Both the position numbers and the translations under genes were made by a program. Below, piece after piece: positions 23,253 through 31,547 of a stretch of DNA of 64,000 bases. How positions within the stretch are numbered: position 1 is the first letter of the stretch; every line of letters starts with the position of its first letter. The notes beneath the pieces were generated by a model. The model made no database searches, was not told the DNA's origin, and saw only the letters and a program-made list of their open reading frames with translations. The stretch is from JBDTSW01 sp963799815. Its GTDB lineage: Bacteria; Actinomycetota; Thermoleophilia; Solirubrobacterales; 70-9. The stretch is taken from the NCBI GenBank assembly GCA_963799815.1, contig CAWCYG010000004.1:496001-560000 (forward strand), in the 5' to 3' direction.

Positions 23253-25130
23253 ATGAGCGCGGGAACCGAGTTCGGCACGATCGAGACCAAGATCCCGGCG
23301 CGATTGGATCGGCTGCCATGGGCGCGCTTTCACTGGCGCGTGGTGCTCGGGCTCGGGATCGTCTGGATCCTCGACGGGCTCGAGGTCACGATCATCGGCT
23401 TCCTGGCGCCGACGCTGGTGGAGCCCGGGAGCGGCATCGAGCTCACCGACGGCCACATAGCGACCGCAGCGTCGCTCTACGTCGCCGGTGCCTGCTCGGG
23501 GGCGCTCTTCTTCGGCCAGCTCACCGACCGCTTCGGGCGCAAGAAGCTCTTCATGATCACGCTCGGCCTCTACTTGCTGGCCACGGTCGCCACCGCCTTC
23601 TCGACGACGCCGCTGTGGTTCCTGCTCGCCCGCTTTTTCACCGGCGCCGGGATCGGCGGCGAGTACGCGGCCATCAACTCCGCCATCGACGAGCTGATTC
23701 CGGCGAGGGCTCGCGGCCGGGTCGACCTGATCATCAACGGGTCGTTCTGGCTTGGGGCGGCGGGTGGAGCGCTGCTCTCGCTCGTCCTCCTCAAGGAATC
23801 GATCTTCGCGCTCGATGTCGGCTGGCGCGTCGCGTTCGGGATGGGCGCGGTTCTCGGCCTCGGGATCCTGCTGGTGCGCCGCAACGTGCCGGAGAGCCCG
23901 CGCTGGCTCTTCATCCATGGTCGGGAGGAAGAGGCGGAGGAGATCGTCGACGAGATTGAGCGTGGGGTGGAGCACGACAGCGATCAGGAGCTCTCCGAGC
24001 CCGGCGACTCGATCACGGTGAAGCAGCGCAAGACCGTGCCTTTCCGCGAGATCGCGAGCACGGCGTTCAAGACCTATCCGAAGCGGGCGACGCTCGGACT
24101 CTCCCTATTCATCGGGCAGGCCTTCATCTACAACGCGGTGACGTTCACGCTCGGGCTCACGCTCACGACCTACTTCGGCGTGGCGACCGACAAGATCGGG
24201 CTCTTCTACGCCGTCTTCGCGGCTGGCAACTTCCTCGGCCCGCTGCTGCTCGGTCGCCTGTTCGACACGGTTGGTCGCAAGCCGATGATCGCGGGGACGT
24301 ACCTGACCTCGGCCGCGATGCTGGTGGTCGTGGCGGTCCTTCTGAGCGGTTGCGACTCCACGAGTTGCGAGGGGACGCTCTCGGACTGGGCGGTCACGGC
24401 GGCGCTCACGGTGACGTTCTTCTTCGCCTCGGCCGGGGCATCGTCGGCTTATCTCACGGTGAGCGAGATCTTCCCGATGGAGGTGCGCGCGCTCGCGATC
24501 GCGTTCTTCTATGCGGTCGGCACCGCGATCGGAGGAATCACCGGGCCGCAGGTCTTCCAGCGGCTGGGCGAGACCAGCACCGACAGCCTCATGGTCGCCT
24601 ACCTGATCGGTGCGGCGGTGATGGCGATCGGCGGCCTGGTCGAGATCGTCTTGGGTGTGCGGGCCGAGCAGCAATCGCTCGAGGACATCGCGACGCCGAT
24701 CAGCGCTGAGAAGACGGAGGGTGAGGCCGAGGAGGACGAGGCATCGCAGCGTCGCGAGGACACCGAGCGGCGCCACCGGGCGCGCGCGGAGCGCGAGCTC
24801 GCCGGCATCCGGCGCTACCGTCCCGGGCCAGGGACAGCGTCGTTCTCGCCGTTCATCGGCGAGCCGCCGCCGATTCCCGACCAGGGTCGCATCGACGAGG
24901 AGATCGGCTTGATCGCGGCGGCGCTGGTCGAGCACGGGCGGCTCTCGCGCGAGGAGCTCGGCCGGCGCATCGGCGCCCGCTACTGGGGTCCCGGACGCTT
25001 CCGCTCGGCCCTTCGCGAGGCGGTGGCGGAGGGCGCCGCGCGGAGGGCTGGCCGCAACCTCTACGCACCCCCGCGCCACGCCGACATCGAGGGGGACGGC
25101 CCCGGCTCACCCGCCCCGTCCGGCGCTTAG
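23253..25130 (+). CDS. MFS sugar-porter-like transporter with C-terminal winged-helix-like domain
   Basis: Residues ~1-455 form a 12-helix MFS transporter of the sugar-porter/benzoate type: WILDGLEVTIIGFLAPTLV (helix 1), GQLTDRFGRKKLF (the 2-3 loop signature), GAGIGGEYAAINSAIDEL, and GRLFDTVGRKPMI in the second half. An unusual 120-residue tail follows: an acidic/Arg coiled segment (~470-510), a Pro-rich linker, and a compact domain (IDEEIGLIAAALVEHGRLSREELGRRIG to RRAGRNLYAPP) whose helix-helix-helix-wing pattern looks like a winged helix. The ATG at 23253 has a GAGGGGG site; a GTG at 23232 is an alternative. Substrate unknown. Confidence 0.85.
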   Translation: MSAGTEFGTIETKIPARLDRLPWARFHWRVVLGLGIVWILDGLEVTIIGFLAPTLVEPGSGIELTDGHIATAASLYVAGACSGALFFGQLTDRFGRKKLFMITLGLYLLATVATAFSTTPLWFLLARFFTGAGIGGEYAAINSAIDELIPARARGRVDLIINGSFWLGAAGGALLSLVLLKESIFALDVGWRVAFGMGAVLGLGILLVRRNVPESPRWLFIHGREEEAEEIVDEIERGVEHDSDQELSEPGDSITVKQRKTVPFREIASTAFKTYPKRATLGLSLFIGQAFIYNAVTFTLGLTLTTYFGVATDKIGLFYAVFAAGNFLGPLLLGRLFDTVGRKPMIAGTYLTSAAMLVVVAVLLSGCDSTSCEGTLSDWAVTAALTVTFFFASAGASSAYLTVSEIFPMEVRALAIAFFYAVGTAIGGITGPQVFQRLGETSTDSLMVAYLIGAAVMAIGGLVEIVLGVRAEQQSLEDIATPISAEKTEGEAEEDEASQRREDTERRHRARAERELAGIRRYRPGPGTASFSPFIGEPPPIPDQGRIDEEIGLIAAALVEHGRLSREELGRRIGARYWGPGRFRSALREAVAEGAARRAGRNLYAPPRHADIEGDGPGSPAPSGA

Positions 25131-25143
25131 GAGGAGTCTCGCT

Positions 25144-25383
25144 GTGGCGCTTCCCTGCCGTGTGGTCGGCCATCGTCCGCGCTTTTGGGCCGAAGGCGCG
25201 ACCATGCACTGGGAGTGCGAGCGCGGTTGTGGCCTCGTCGGGGAGAAGCAGTACGCGAGCCCGGAGGAGGCCTCGCGCTACGCCCGGGCGCTCAATCGAG
25301 AGGACGCCGAGGATCTCGGTCGCCGCTCGCCGATCTCGCTGCTGCCGCTGCGCCTCGGACGGCGTCAGCGAGCCAAGAGCTGA
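25144..25383 (+). CDS. Small Cys-containing hypothetical protein
   Basis: The 79-residue product starts with GTG, preceded by AGGAGG at 9 nt. It opens MALPCRVVGHRPRFWAEG, then has WECERGCGL, giving two closely spaced cysteines plus one near the start and a nearby His, which could bind a metal. An Ala/Glu/Arg-rich helix (PEEASRYARALNREDAED) and an Arg-rich tail follow. It overlaps nothing and sits 13 nt after the transporter. I do not know a named family; the good ribosome site and codon use support a real gene. Confidence 0.7.
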   Translation: MALPCRVVGHRPRFWAEGATMHWECERGCGLVGEKQYASPEEASRYARALNREDAEDLGRRSPISLLPLRLGRRQRAKS

Positions 25384-25483
25384 GGCGGTCCCGGCGCCCT
25401 ACATCCGGGCGCTTCCCTTGGGTGCATCCGGGATTCGGATTTCTGCGTACCCTTTTTAAGGATCCCCGGTTAAGAAGGTGAAG

Positions 25484-26473
25484 ATGAGCGGTCTCACCAT
25501 GAACGAGCAGTCGACGTTCCATCACGAAGCGCTGTTCTATACGGACGAGGACGAGTTCCTGCGCGGCACGGTGCCGTTCATTCGCGAGGGCTTGGAAGCG
25601 GGCGAGCCGGCCCTGGTGATGGTTCGCCGCGAACGGACGGCGGCGCTCGAGGCTGAGCTGAACGCCTCCCAGGAGTTCGTCACCTTCGTGGACATGGAGA
25701 CCCTGGGGCGCAACCCCGCGCGCATCATCCCAGCGTGGCGTGACTTCATCGGCGAGAACGCGCTGCGGGGCAAGCGGGTGCGCGGAATCAGCGAGTCGAT
25801 CTGGCCGGACCGCTCCGCGGAGGAGCTCGTGGAGTGCGAGCACCATGAGTCGCTGGTCAACCTGGCGTTCGCAAATGCGCCCTCATGGCGACTCATGTGC
25901 CCGTACGACGTCAGTGACCTCGACGACGCTGTGATCGAGGAGGCCCACCGGAATCACCCGTGCCTGCTCGAGGACGGCGAGGCGCGCGCAAGCGCAAACT
26001 ACACCGGCCCGACGGCCGGGCTGCTCACGGATTCACTGTCGAGCCCCCCTGAGTATTCGAGCCGGCTCGAGTTCGGTCCCAAGGGCTTCGGCGAGGCGCG
26101 AGCGTTCGCCTCGGCCTTCGGCCAGGGGCAGGGGATGAGCCACTCCCGAGTGGGCGACCTGGCGCTGGTCGTCACCGAGCTCGCCACCAACAGCGTCAGC
26201 TACGGGGACGGGGGCGGGACCGTCGAGATCTGGAGCGGCGGCGACTCGGTGGTCTGCGAGGTTCGCGACAGCGGTCGCATCTTCGATCCGCTGGTCGGCC
26301 GCCAGCGGCCAACCCCCACCCAACCGCGGGGACGAGGCCTCTGGATCGTGAACCAGCTCTGCGACCTGGTGCAGATCCGCTCGGAGGCGGAGGGCACGAC
26401 GGTGCGCATCCGCATGGCGGTGAACGCGGGCAGCCTCCCGCCCCGCCCCTGGCACGACACGAGCACGTCCTAG
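25484..26473 (+). CDS. MEDS-domain anti-sigma regulatory kinase (RsbW-like)
   Basis: Residues ~8-170 match the MEDS sensory domain (HHEALFYTDEDEFLRGTVPFI, then SESIWPDRSAEELVECEHHE and CPYD). Residues ~185-310 are a histidine-kinase-like ATPase of the anti-sigma class, with the N box VVTELATNSVSYGDGGG, the G1 region VREVRDSGRIFDP (Asp-x-Gly form) and G2 region RGRGLWIVNQLCD. There is no phosphoacceptor His domain, so it probably phosphorylates a STAS partner and/or binds a sigma factor. Its position about 2.3 kb after the SigB-type gene supports a role in that circuit. A GTG two codons earlier is an alternative start. Confidence 0.87.
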   Translation: MSGLTMNEQSTFHHEALFYTDEDEFLRGTVPFIREGLEAGEPALVMVRRERTAALEAELNASQEFVTFVDMETLGRNPARIIPAWRDFIGENALRGKRVRGISESIWPDRSAEELVECEHHESLVNLAFANAPSWRLMCPYDVSDLDDAVIEEAHRNHPCLLEDGEARASANYTGPTAGLLTDSLSSPPEYSSRLEFGPKGFGEARAFASAFGQGQGMSHSRVGDLALVVTELATNSVSYGDGGGTVEIWSGGDSVVCEVRDSGRIFDPLVGRQRPTPTQPRGRGLWIVNQLCDLVQIRSEAEGTTVRIRMAVNAGSLPPRPWHDTSTS

Positions 26474-26585
26474 GCCGCTGACGGGGCACGCCCCCGCCAT
26501 CGCCAGCCTGAACAACGGGACACCTGGCGGGCCAGCCGGGCTCCTTCAACCCCAAGGACGCCCAAGAACCCCCAAGAACCCCAGC

Positions 26586-26591
26586 TACCCT
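26586..26591 (+). promoter_or_regulatory. -10 element (TACCCT) of the efp promoter
   Basis: TACCCT is 8 nt before the efp GTG start. Just upstream the DNA carries short tandem repeats of CCCAAGAACC (about 26560-26580). No Shine-Dalgarno is seen, fitting a leaderless transcript. Confidence 0.45.
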
Positions 26592-26599
26592 CCTCGCGC

Positions 26600-27160
26600 G
26601 TGATCTCGACCAACCAGTTCAAAAACGGCTCGCACATCGAGGTGGATGGCAACGTCTTTCGCATCATGGACTTCCAGCATGTGAAGCCGGGCAAGGGTGG
26701 GGCGTTCGTCCGCACGAGGCTGCGGCGGGCCGAGGATGGTGCGGTCATCGACAAGACCTTTCGCGCCGGGGAGAAGTTTCGGCCCGTTCGCACCGAGACC
26801 CGGAAGATGCAGTTCCTCTACGACTCGGCCGATACGAGCGTGTTCATGGACGCGCGTGACTACACGCAGCTCGAGATTCCACGGGCCGCGGCCGGCGACG
26901 CGATGAGGTGGGTGCAGCCGAACGACGAGGTCGATGTGCTGTTCGTCGATGAGCGCCCGACCGGCGTCCAGGTCGCGAGCGCCATCGAGATGGCTGTGAA
27001 AAAGACCGATCCAGGCCTCAAGGGCGACACTGCCTCCGGCGGGGGTACCAAGCCCGCGACGCTCGAGTCCGGGGTTGAGGTGGCGGTGCCGCTGTTCGTG
27101 GAAGAGGGTGATCGGATCAGGGTCGACACCCGCAGCGGCGAGTACGTTGGCCGGGCGTAG
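26600..27160 (+). CDS. efp: Elongation factor P
   Basis: EF-P rescues ribosomes stalled at polyproline. The 186-residue product has the N-terminal KOW-like domain beginning ISTNQFKNGSHIEVDGN, with the loop HVKPGKGGAFVRTRL holding the tip Lys, then two OB domains ending in the conserved GDRIRVDTRSGEYVGRA. The tip KPGKGGAF is the plain-lysine type rather than the Arg (rhamnosylated) type. The window encodes several proline-rich proteins (pilus proteins, MltG) that would need it. nusB starts 19 nt later. Confidence 0.95.
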   Translation: MISTNQFKNGSHIEVDGNVFRIMDFQHVKPGKGGAFVRTRLRRAEDGAVIDKTFRAGEKFRPVRTETRKMQFLYDSADTSVFMDARDYTQLEIPRAAAGDAMRWVQPNDEVDVLFVDERPTGVQVASAIEMAVKKTDPGLKGDTASGGGTKPATLESGVEVAVPLFVEEGDRIRVDTRSGEYVGRA

Positions 27161-27179
27161 TCGCGGGTAGGTAAACCCC

Positions 27180-27548
27180 ATGCGCCGTTCCGAACAGCGC
27201 CGCGAGGCGGTCTTCGCCCTCTATCAGCACGAGGTGACCAACCGCGACCTGGACGAGCTCCTGAACGGCTCGAAGCCGTTTACTCGCCAGCTCGCGCACG
27301 GGGTGCTCGAGCGCCAGGACGACCTCGACGGCGAGATCGCCCGCCTCGCCCGTGGGTGGGAGCTCGACCGGATCGCCGCGCTCGAGCGCAACATCATGCG
27401 AGTGGCTCTCTATGAGATGGGCCATCGAGAGGACGTTCCGGCCGAGGTCGCGATCGACGAGGCCGTGAAGATGGCGGCGGAGTACTGCGGCGCCGACGCG
27501 CCCGGGTTCGTCAACGGCATCCTCGGCGCTGCGGCGGAGGCGCCGTGA
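27180..27548 (+). CDS. nusB: Transcription antitermination factor NusB
   Basis: NusB binds boxA RNA with NusE in rRNA antitermination. The 122-residue product has the N-terminal RRSEQRREAVFALYQHE and the characteristic second half LARGWELDRIAALERNIMRVALYEM, VPAEVAIDEAVKMAAEYCG and GFVNGILGA. It is slightly short compared with the common 130-150 because the middle is compact. It follows efp as in many bacteria and overlaps the next small gene by 4 nt. Confidence 0.94.
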   Translation: MRRSEQRREAVFALYQHEVTNRDLDELLNGSKPFTRQLAHGVLERQDDLDGEIARLARGWELDRIAALERNIMRVALYEMGHREDVPAEVAIDEAVKMAAEYCGADAPGFVNGILGAAAEAP

Positions 27549-27733
27549 GCGTCGCCGACGAGATCGCCCTGATCTCAGCCCGGCTACGCGAGATCGCGGC
27601 GGAGCTGCGCGCCGAGGACGCATCACAGGATTCGGCTGACGACCTCGCCCGGGAGGCGGCTGACCTTGTGACGCGGGCCGGCAACGAGCTCGATCGCGCC
27701 GCCGCCGATTCGCCTGCGAGCGAATCCGGCTGA
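27545..27733 (+). CDS. Small coiled-coil protein in the XseB position
   Basis: The 62-residue acidic product begins with GTG in the nusB stop overlap. It is almost entirely helical with Ala/Glu/Asp heptads (ADEIALISARLREIAAELRA). Many bacteria have xseB (exonuclease VII small subunit) between nusB and the polyprenyl synthase gene, and size and helicity fit, but the family signature around FEEAL...LE is not recognisable and no xseA is in the window. Called hypothetical. Confidence 0.6.
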   Translation: MSVADEIALISARLREIAAELRAEDASQDSADDLAREAADLVTRAGNELDRAAADSPASESG

Positions 27734-27764
27734 GGGCGCAGCCCGCGCCCGCGGCCCTGCCGAG

Positions 27765-28640
27765 ATGAACGCCCCCTATCCGGATGACCTCAGAGTCCTC
27801 GTCGAGGACTACCTGACCGACCTCACCTTCTCGGGAGGCGCGCGCACCGCGGGGCTCGACGAGGCGATGCGGTACTCGCTGCTCGCCGGCGGCAAGCGGA
27901 TACGGCCGGTCCTCGTCCTCGCCTCCGCCCGCTCTGCGGGGCTCGAACCCGAAAGAGCCCTGCCCGCTGCCGCCGCGATAGAGCTGATCCATACCTATTC
28001 CCTGATTCACGACGACCTGCCGGCCATGGACGACGACGAGCTGCGGCGGGGGGAGCCGACCTCGCACGTGAAGTTCGGCGAGGACGTGGCGATCCTTGCC
28101 GGTGATGGGCTCTTCGCCGAGGCGGTCCGGCTCTTTTGCGAACGCCAGGAGGGAGAGCCCGACCGCGTCATCGCCGCCTTGAGCGAATTGGCGGCGGCGA
28201 CCGGGGTCGAAGGCATGGTCGGCGGTCAGTACGCCGATGTGACCCAGGGCGAGCAGCTCGACGCCGACGGTCTGCGCGAGCTGCATTCGCTCAAGACGGG
28301 CCAGCTGATCGCCGCAAGCGTGCAGGTGCCGCTGAGCCTCGCGGGCCTCCCCGAGGCTGCCACAATCCCCTACCGGCGCTTTGCCGACGAGCTCGGCGTC
28401 CTCTTCCAAATCGTCGACGACATTCTCGACGTCACCGGGTCGGACGAGGAGCTCGGAAAACCTCACGGATCAGACGAACGGCATGGAAAGCTCACCTACG
28501 TCAGCCTCTTCGGACTCGAGCGGGCCCGCGAGCTCGCGGCCGACTCGCACGCGAAGGTCGGCGCCGCGCTTGCGGAGATCGACGGCGACACCCGAGACCT
28601 CGAGTTGATCACCGACTTCATCCATACAAGGCATTCGTGA
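27765..28640 (+). CDS. Polyprenyl (farnesyl/geranylgeranyl) diphosphate synthase
   Basis: This 291-residue trans-prenyltransferase makes FPP or GGPP from IPP and allylic diphosphates. It has GGKRIRPVLVLASA, the first Asp-rich motif DDLPAMDDDELRRG in the bacterial two-residue-insert form, LAGDGLFAEA, GGQYADV, LKTGQLIAAS and the second Asp-rich motif FQIVDDILDVTG. The residues before the first motif (HTYSLIHDDLP) include a Tyr-Ser pair, which favours short products, but chain length is not certain. It precedes dxs, giving an isoprenoid pair. Confidence 0.93.
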   Translation: MNAPYPDDLRVLVEDYLTDLTFSGGARTAGLDEAMRYSLLAGGKRIRPVLVLASARSAGLEPERALPAAAAIELIHTYSLIHDDLPAMDDDELRRGEPTSHVKFGEDVAILAGDGLFAEAVRLFCERQEGEPDRVIAALSELAAATGVEGMVGGQYADVTQGEQLDADGLRELHSLKTGQLIAASVQVPLSLAGLPEAATIPYRRFADELGVLFQIVDDILDVTGSDEELGKPHGSDERHGKLTYVSLFGLERARELAADSHAKVGAALAEIDGDTRDLELITDFIHTRHS

Positions 28641-28700
28641 TGGGGTGCTTTAGCACCGAGAGCGGCATGTGAGGCGGCGAAGCCGGCGCAGGTTATTTTC

Positions 28701-30734
28701 ATGAGCCAGGAAGCACAAACGACGAGTCCGCCGACCCCCTTGCTGCCCTCGATCGATGGTCCCGCGGACTTGAAGGACCGCTCAGACGAGGAGCTCGCGC
28801 AGATCGCGCAGGAGGTGCGCGGGCTCGTCATCGACACGATCGGCGAGATCGGCGGCCATTTTGGCGCGAACCTGGGCGCCTGCGAGCTCGCCACCGTGCT
28901 GCATGCCCTGCTCGACTCGCCGCGCGACAAGATCCTCTGGGACGTCGGTCACCAGGCCTACCCCCACAAGATCCTCACCGGCCGCCGCGACCGGCTCGAC
29001 ACGATCCGCCAATACGGCGGCCTTGCTCCGTTCTGCTCGATCGAGGAATCCGAGCACGACATCATGGGCGCCGGGCACGCCTCGACCTCGATCGGTTACG
29101 GCGTCGGGCTCAAGGAGGCGATGCGCAAGGGAATCGGCGAGGAGGGCAAGGTCGTCGCCGTGATCGGTGACGGTGCCCTAACGGGCGGGGTGGCGTTCGA
29201 GGCACTGCACAACGCCGGCGGGCTGCAGACGCCGATGGTGATCGTCTTAAACGACAACGGGATGTCCATCTCGCCCAACGTCGGGGCACTCTCGCGGTAC
29301 TTCAACCGCGTTCGGCTCAACAAGCGCCTCTATCACGCGCGGGAGGGCGTCGAGACCCGGCTCACGCAGCTGCCGCTTGGGCTGGGCCAGCGGATCGAGC
29401 GCCTCGGTCCCGAGATCAAGGCTGCGCTCAAGGCCTATTGGGCCCCTGGCCTCATGTTCGAGGAACTCGACCTCGCCTACGTGGGCGTGATCGACGGGCA
29501 CGACGTGACCGCTCTGCGTGAGGCGCTCGAGGGCGCGCTTGCGGCCGACCGCCCCGTAGTGGTGCACATCCAGACCGTGAAGGGCAAGGGCTTTGCCCCG
29601 GCCGAGGAGGGAGGGCTCGAGGGCATGGAGAAGTGGCATGCGGCCAAGCCACACTCGATCGTGAACCGCAAGCCTGCGCCGCCCGCCAAGCCGAAGGTGC
29701 CGGCCACCGATGACGTCGGCCCGACCGACGGCGCCGCTCCGGACAAGGTCGAGAAGCCGGCACCCCCGCCCGACCCCCCTCAGTACACGCAGGTCTTTGC
29801 GAAGGCGCTCGTCGAGGAGGCTCAGCGAGACCGCCGCGTGATCGGGATCACCGCCGCGATGGCGGGGGGGACGGGTCTCCAGAAGCTGGCCGACGAGCTC
29901 CCCGATCAGTACTACGACGTCGGCATCGCCGAGCAGGACGCGGTGCTGCTGGCGTCCGGGCTGGCCCTGCAGGGGGCGAAGCCCGTCTGCGCGATCTACT
30001 CGACGTTCCTCCAGCGCGCCTACGACCAGATCGTCCACGACGTCTGCCTGCAGAAGCTGAACGTCGTCTTCGCCATGGATCGCGCCGGGCTCGTCGGCGA
30101 CGACGGACCAACGCACCACGGCTCCTACGACATTCCCTACTTCCGCTGCCTACCGAACGTCGTCGTGATGGCGCCGCGCAACGAGGCACTTTTGGTTCGC
30201 ATGCTGCGGACGGCCCTCGACCACGACGAGGGGCCGGTCGCTCTGCGCTATCCGCGTGGGGTGGCCGAGGGCGCGCCGATCCCTGAGCGGGCTGAGGAGA
30301 TCGCGATCGGAACCGGTGAGGTGCTCCGCGAGGGCGAGAGGGTCGCGCTGCTCGGGTACGGATACGGCGTGAGCGTGGCGCTTGGCGCGGCAGAGATCCT
30401 GAGCTCGCGAGGGCTCACGCCGACCGTCGCCGACGGTCGCTTCGCGAAGCCGCTCGATACCGAGCTCGTCACCCGAATCGCCGCCGACCACGAGCTTGTC
30501 GTGACCGTCGAGGAGGGAGCGCTCCCCGGTGGCTTTGGCGCCGCGGTCCTGGAGCACGTCGAGGACACCTTCACCGGGCCAGAGTCGAAGCGGGCGCGCA
30601 TCCTGCGCGTGGGCATTCCCGACCGCTACGTGACACACGGCAAGCCCGCGCTGCTGCGCGAGGAGGTGGGCCTCACCGGCGAGGCCGTCGCCGAGCGGGT
30701 GCTCGCCGTCGTCGGCTCACGGGTGCTCCGTTAG
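28701..30734 (+). CDS. dxs: 1-deoxy-D-xylulose-5-phosphate synthase
   Basis: DXS condenses pyruvate and glyceraldehyde-3-phosphate with thiamine diphosphate, the first MEP-pathway step. The 677-residue product has DVGHQAYPHKILTGR, the TPP motif GDGALTGGVAFEALHNAG, the Glu of GIAEQDAVLLASGLA, DRAGLVGDDGPTHHG and the C-terminal transketolase domain (VTVEEGALPGGFGAAV). A Pro/Lys-rich linker (~318-355, around KPAPPAKPKVPATDDVGPTD) between the two halves is longer than in E. coli. The stop overlaps the stop of the convergent STAS gene by 4 nt. Confidence 0.96.
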   Translation: MSQEAQTTSPPTPLLPSIDGPADLKDRSDEELAQIAQEVRGLVIDTIGEIGGHFGANLGACELATVLHALLDSPRDKILWDVGHQAYPHKILTGRRDRLDTIRQYGGLAPFCSIEESEHDIMGAGHASTSIGYGVGLKEAMRKGIGEEGKVVAVIGDGALTGGVAFEALHNAGGLQTPMVIVLNDNGMSISPNVGALSRYFNRVRLNKRLYHAREGVETRLTQLPLGLGQRIERLGPEIKAALKAYWAPGLMFEELDLAYVGVIDGHDVTALREALEGALAADRPVVVHIQTVKGKGFAPAEEGGLEGMEKWHAAKPHSIVNRKPAPPAKPKVPATDDVGPTDGAAPDKVEKPAPPPDPPQYTQVFAKALVEEAQRDRRVIGITAAMAGGTGLQKLADELPDQYYDVGIAEQDAVLLASGLALQGAKPVCAIYSTFLQRAYDQIVHDVCLQKLNVVFAMDRAGLVGDDGPTHHGSYDIPYFRCLPNVVVMAPRNEALLVRMLRTALDHDEGPVALRYPRGVAEGAPIPERAEEIAIGTGEVLREGERVALLGYGYGVSVALGAAEILSSRGLTPTVADGRFAKPLDTELVTRIAADHELVVTVEEGALPGGFGAAVLEHVEDTFTGPESKRARILRVGIPDRYVTHGKPALLREEVGLTGEAVAERVLAVVGSRVLR

Positions 30735-31111
30735 GGCAGCGCTTCGCTCAGGCGACGGCGGGGGAGGTCCCTGCGACCGAGCATGCGTAGCGCATCGGCC
30801 CGGCTGTTGGCGATCCGCACGAACCTCCCGAGCCCGGCCCGCCGCAGCGTTCCGCCCACGGCGGTCTCGAGGGTGACGACCACGAAGGCAGAGCCCCGTC
30901 CCTCGAGCTCGACGCGCGCGAGCATGAGCAGGGCCATTCCGGCGGGGTCGATCCGCTCGAGGTTGCAGAGGTCGAGGAGCACGGCTGCTCTATCTCCATG
31001 AGAGCTGTCGAGCAGCTGCACACGAAGCTCGCGGCAACCTTCCTCGTCCAGCGCCCCCGACGCTTTCACCTCCAGGACCTGTTCGTCCAAGAGGCCCGTC
31101 CGCAGATCCAT
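30731..31111 (-). CDS. STAS-domain protein (anti-sigma factor antagonist-like)
   Basis: The 126-residue product is a single STAS domain: LEVKASGALDEEGCRELRVQLLD, then DRAAVLLDLCNLERIDPAGMALLMLA and FVVVTLETAVGGTLRRAGLGR. In antagonists such as RsbV the phosphorylated residue lies in the D-S/T-S/T-G loop; here the loop is DPAG, so the usual phosphoserine is missing. It may be a constitutive antagonist or a non-switching adaptor. It faces dxs tail to tail. Confidence 0.82.
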   Translation of the reverse strand: MDLRTGLLDEQVLEVKASGALDEEGCRELRVQLLDSSHGDRAAVLLDLCNLERIDPAGMALLMLARVELEGRGSAFVVVTLETAVGGTLRRAGLGRFVRIANSRADALRMLGRRDLPRRRLSEALP

Positions 31112-31547
31112 GCGCGCGTCCTTCGCCGGCTGGCGCGAGTTCCAGCCAGCCGCAACAAATCATGCCGCCGCGCCGTCAATGGGACAACTTCCTCGGTGCC
31201 TTTCCCGATTACACGGTGGAGGGTCGAGGAGCTGCACGACCTCGGCGACCTGATCCTCGCCCGCGTCCGTGAGCCCAACGGCTCTATCCGCAGTGTTGAG
31301 GGGGAAAAGACGAACCGCCCCACGTCATGTGGGGCGGTTCGGGTACGGGGGAGGAGAGACCGGTGCCCCGCCGCATGGGCAAGCCGATTCCGCTTGATCA
31401 TGCGATCGACTACCGCTCAAGACCGCTCAAGGCCGCCTCAGCGTGTCGCAACGACGAACCAACGACGAACCATCCCCTTGTCACCAGCCCGAGAGAGCCT
31501 CGGTCCCTGTGAGAGCCTTGGCCGCGTAGACCCTTGAGGAGGACGCG
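31112..31547. other. Gene-free stretch between the STAS and methyltransferase genes
   Basis: No supported gene lies here. It holds hairpin repeat copy 1 (31306-31359), a segment with CGACGAACC-type repeats (31446-31472, related to one at 32239-32266), and the GAGGAGG ribosome site just before the methyltransferase at 31548. Overlapping frames of 110-180 codons exist on both strands, but their products change frame across the repeat and resemble nothing I know. Confidence 0.5.
31306..31359. repeat. Hairpin repeat element, copy 1
   Basis: A 54-nt unit with a perfect 13-bp stem (31311-31323 with 31329-31341, loop GTCAT) followed by GGTACGGGGGAGGAGAGA. On the minus strand the stem is followed by TCTTTT, so it resembles an intrinsic terminator in that direction. 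Copy 2 differs at only two bases, and these two pair with each other, so the stem is conserved. Confidence 0.8.

Noticed and set aside
25425..25484. GGGTAC-like sequence on the minus strand before the MEDS-HATPase gene
   Set aside because: No suitable -35 element on that strand and no minus-strand gene to serve; treated as chance.
31066..31401. Minus-strand frames sharing the phrase SLLPRTR.APHDVGR at 31066-31401 and 32141-32431
   Set aside because: The shared phrase is just the translation of the hairpin repeat; the rest of the two products is unrelated.
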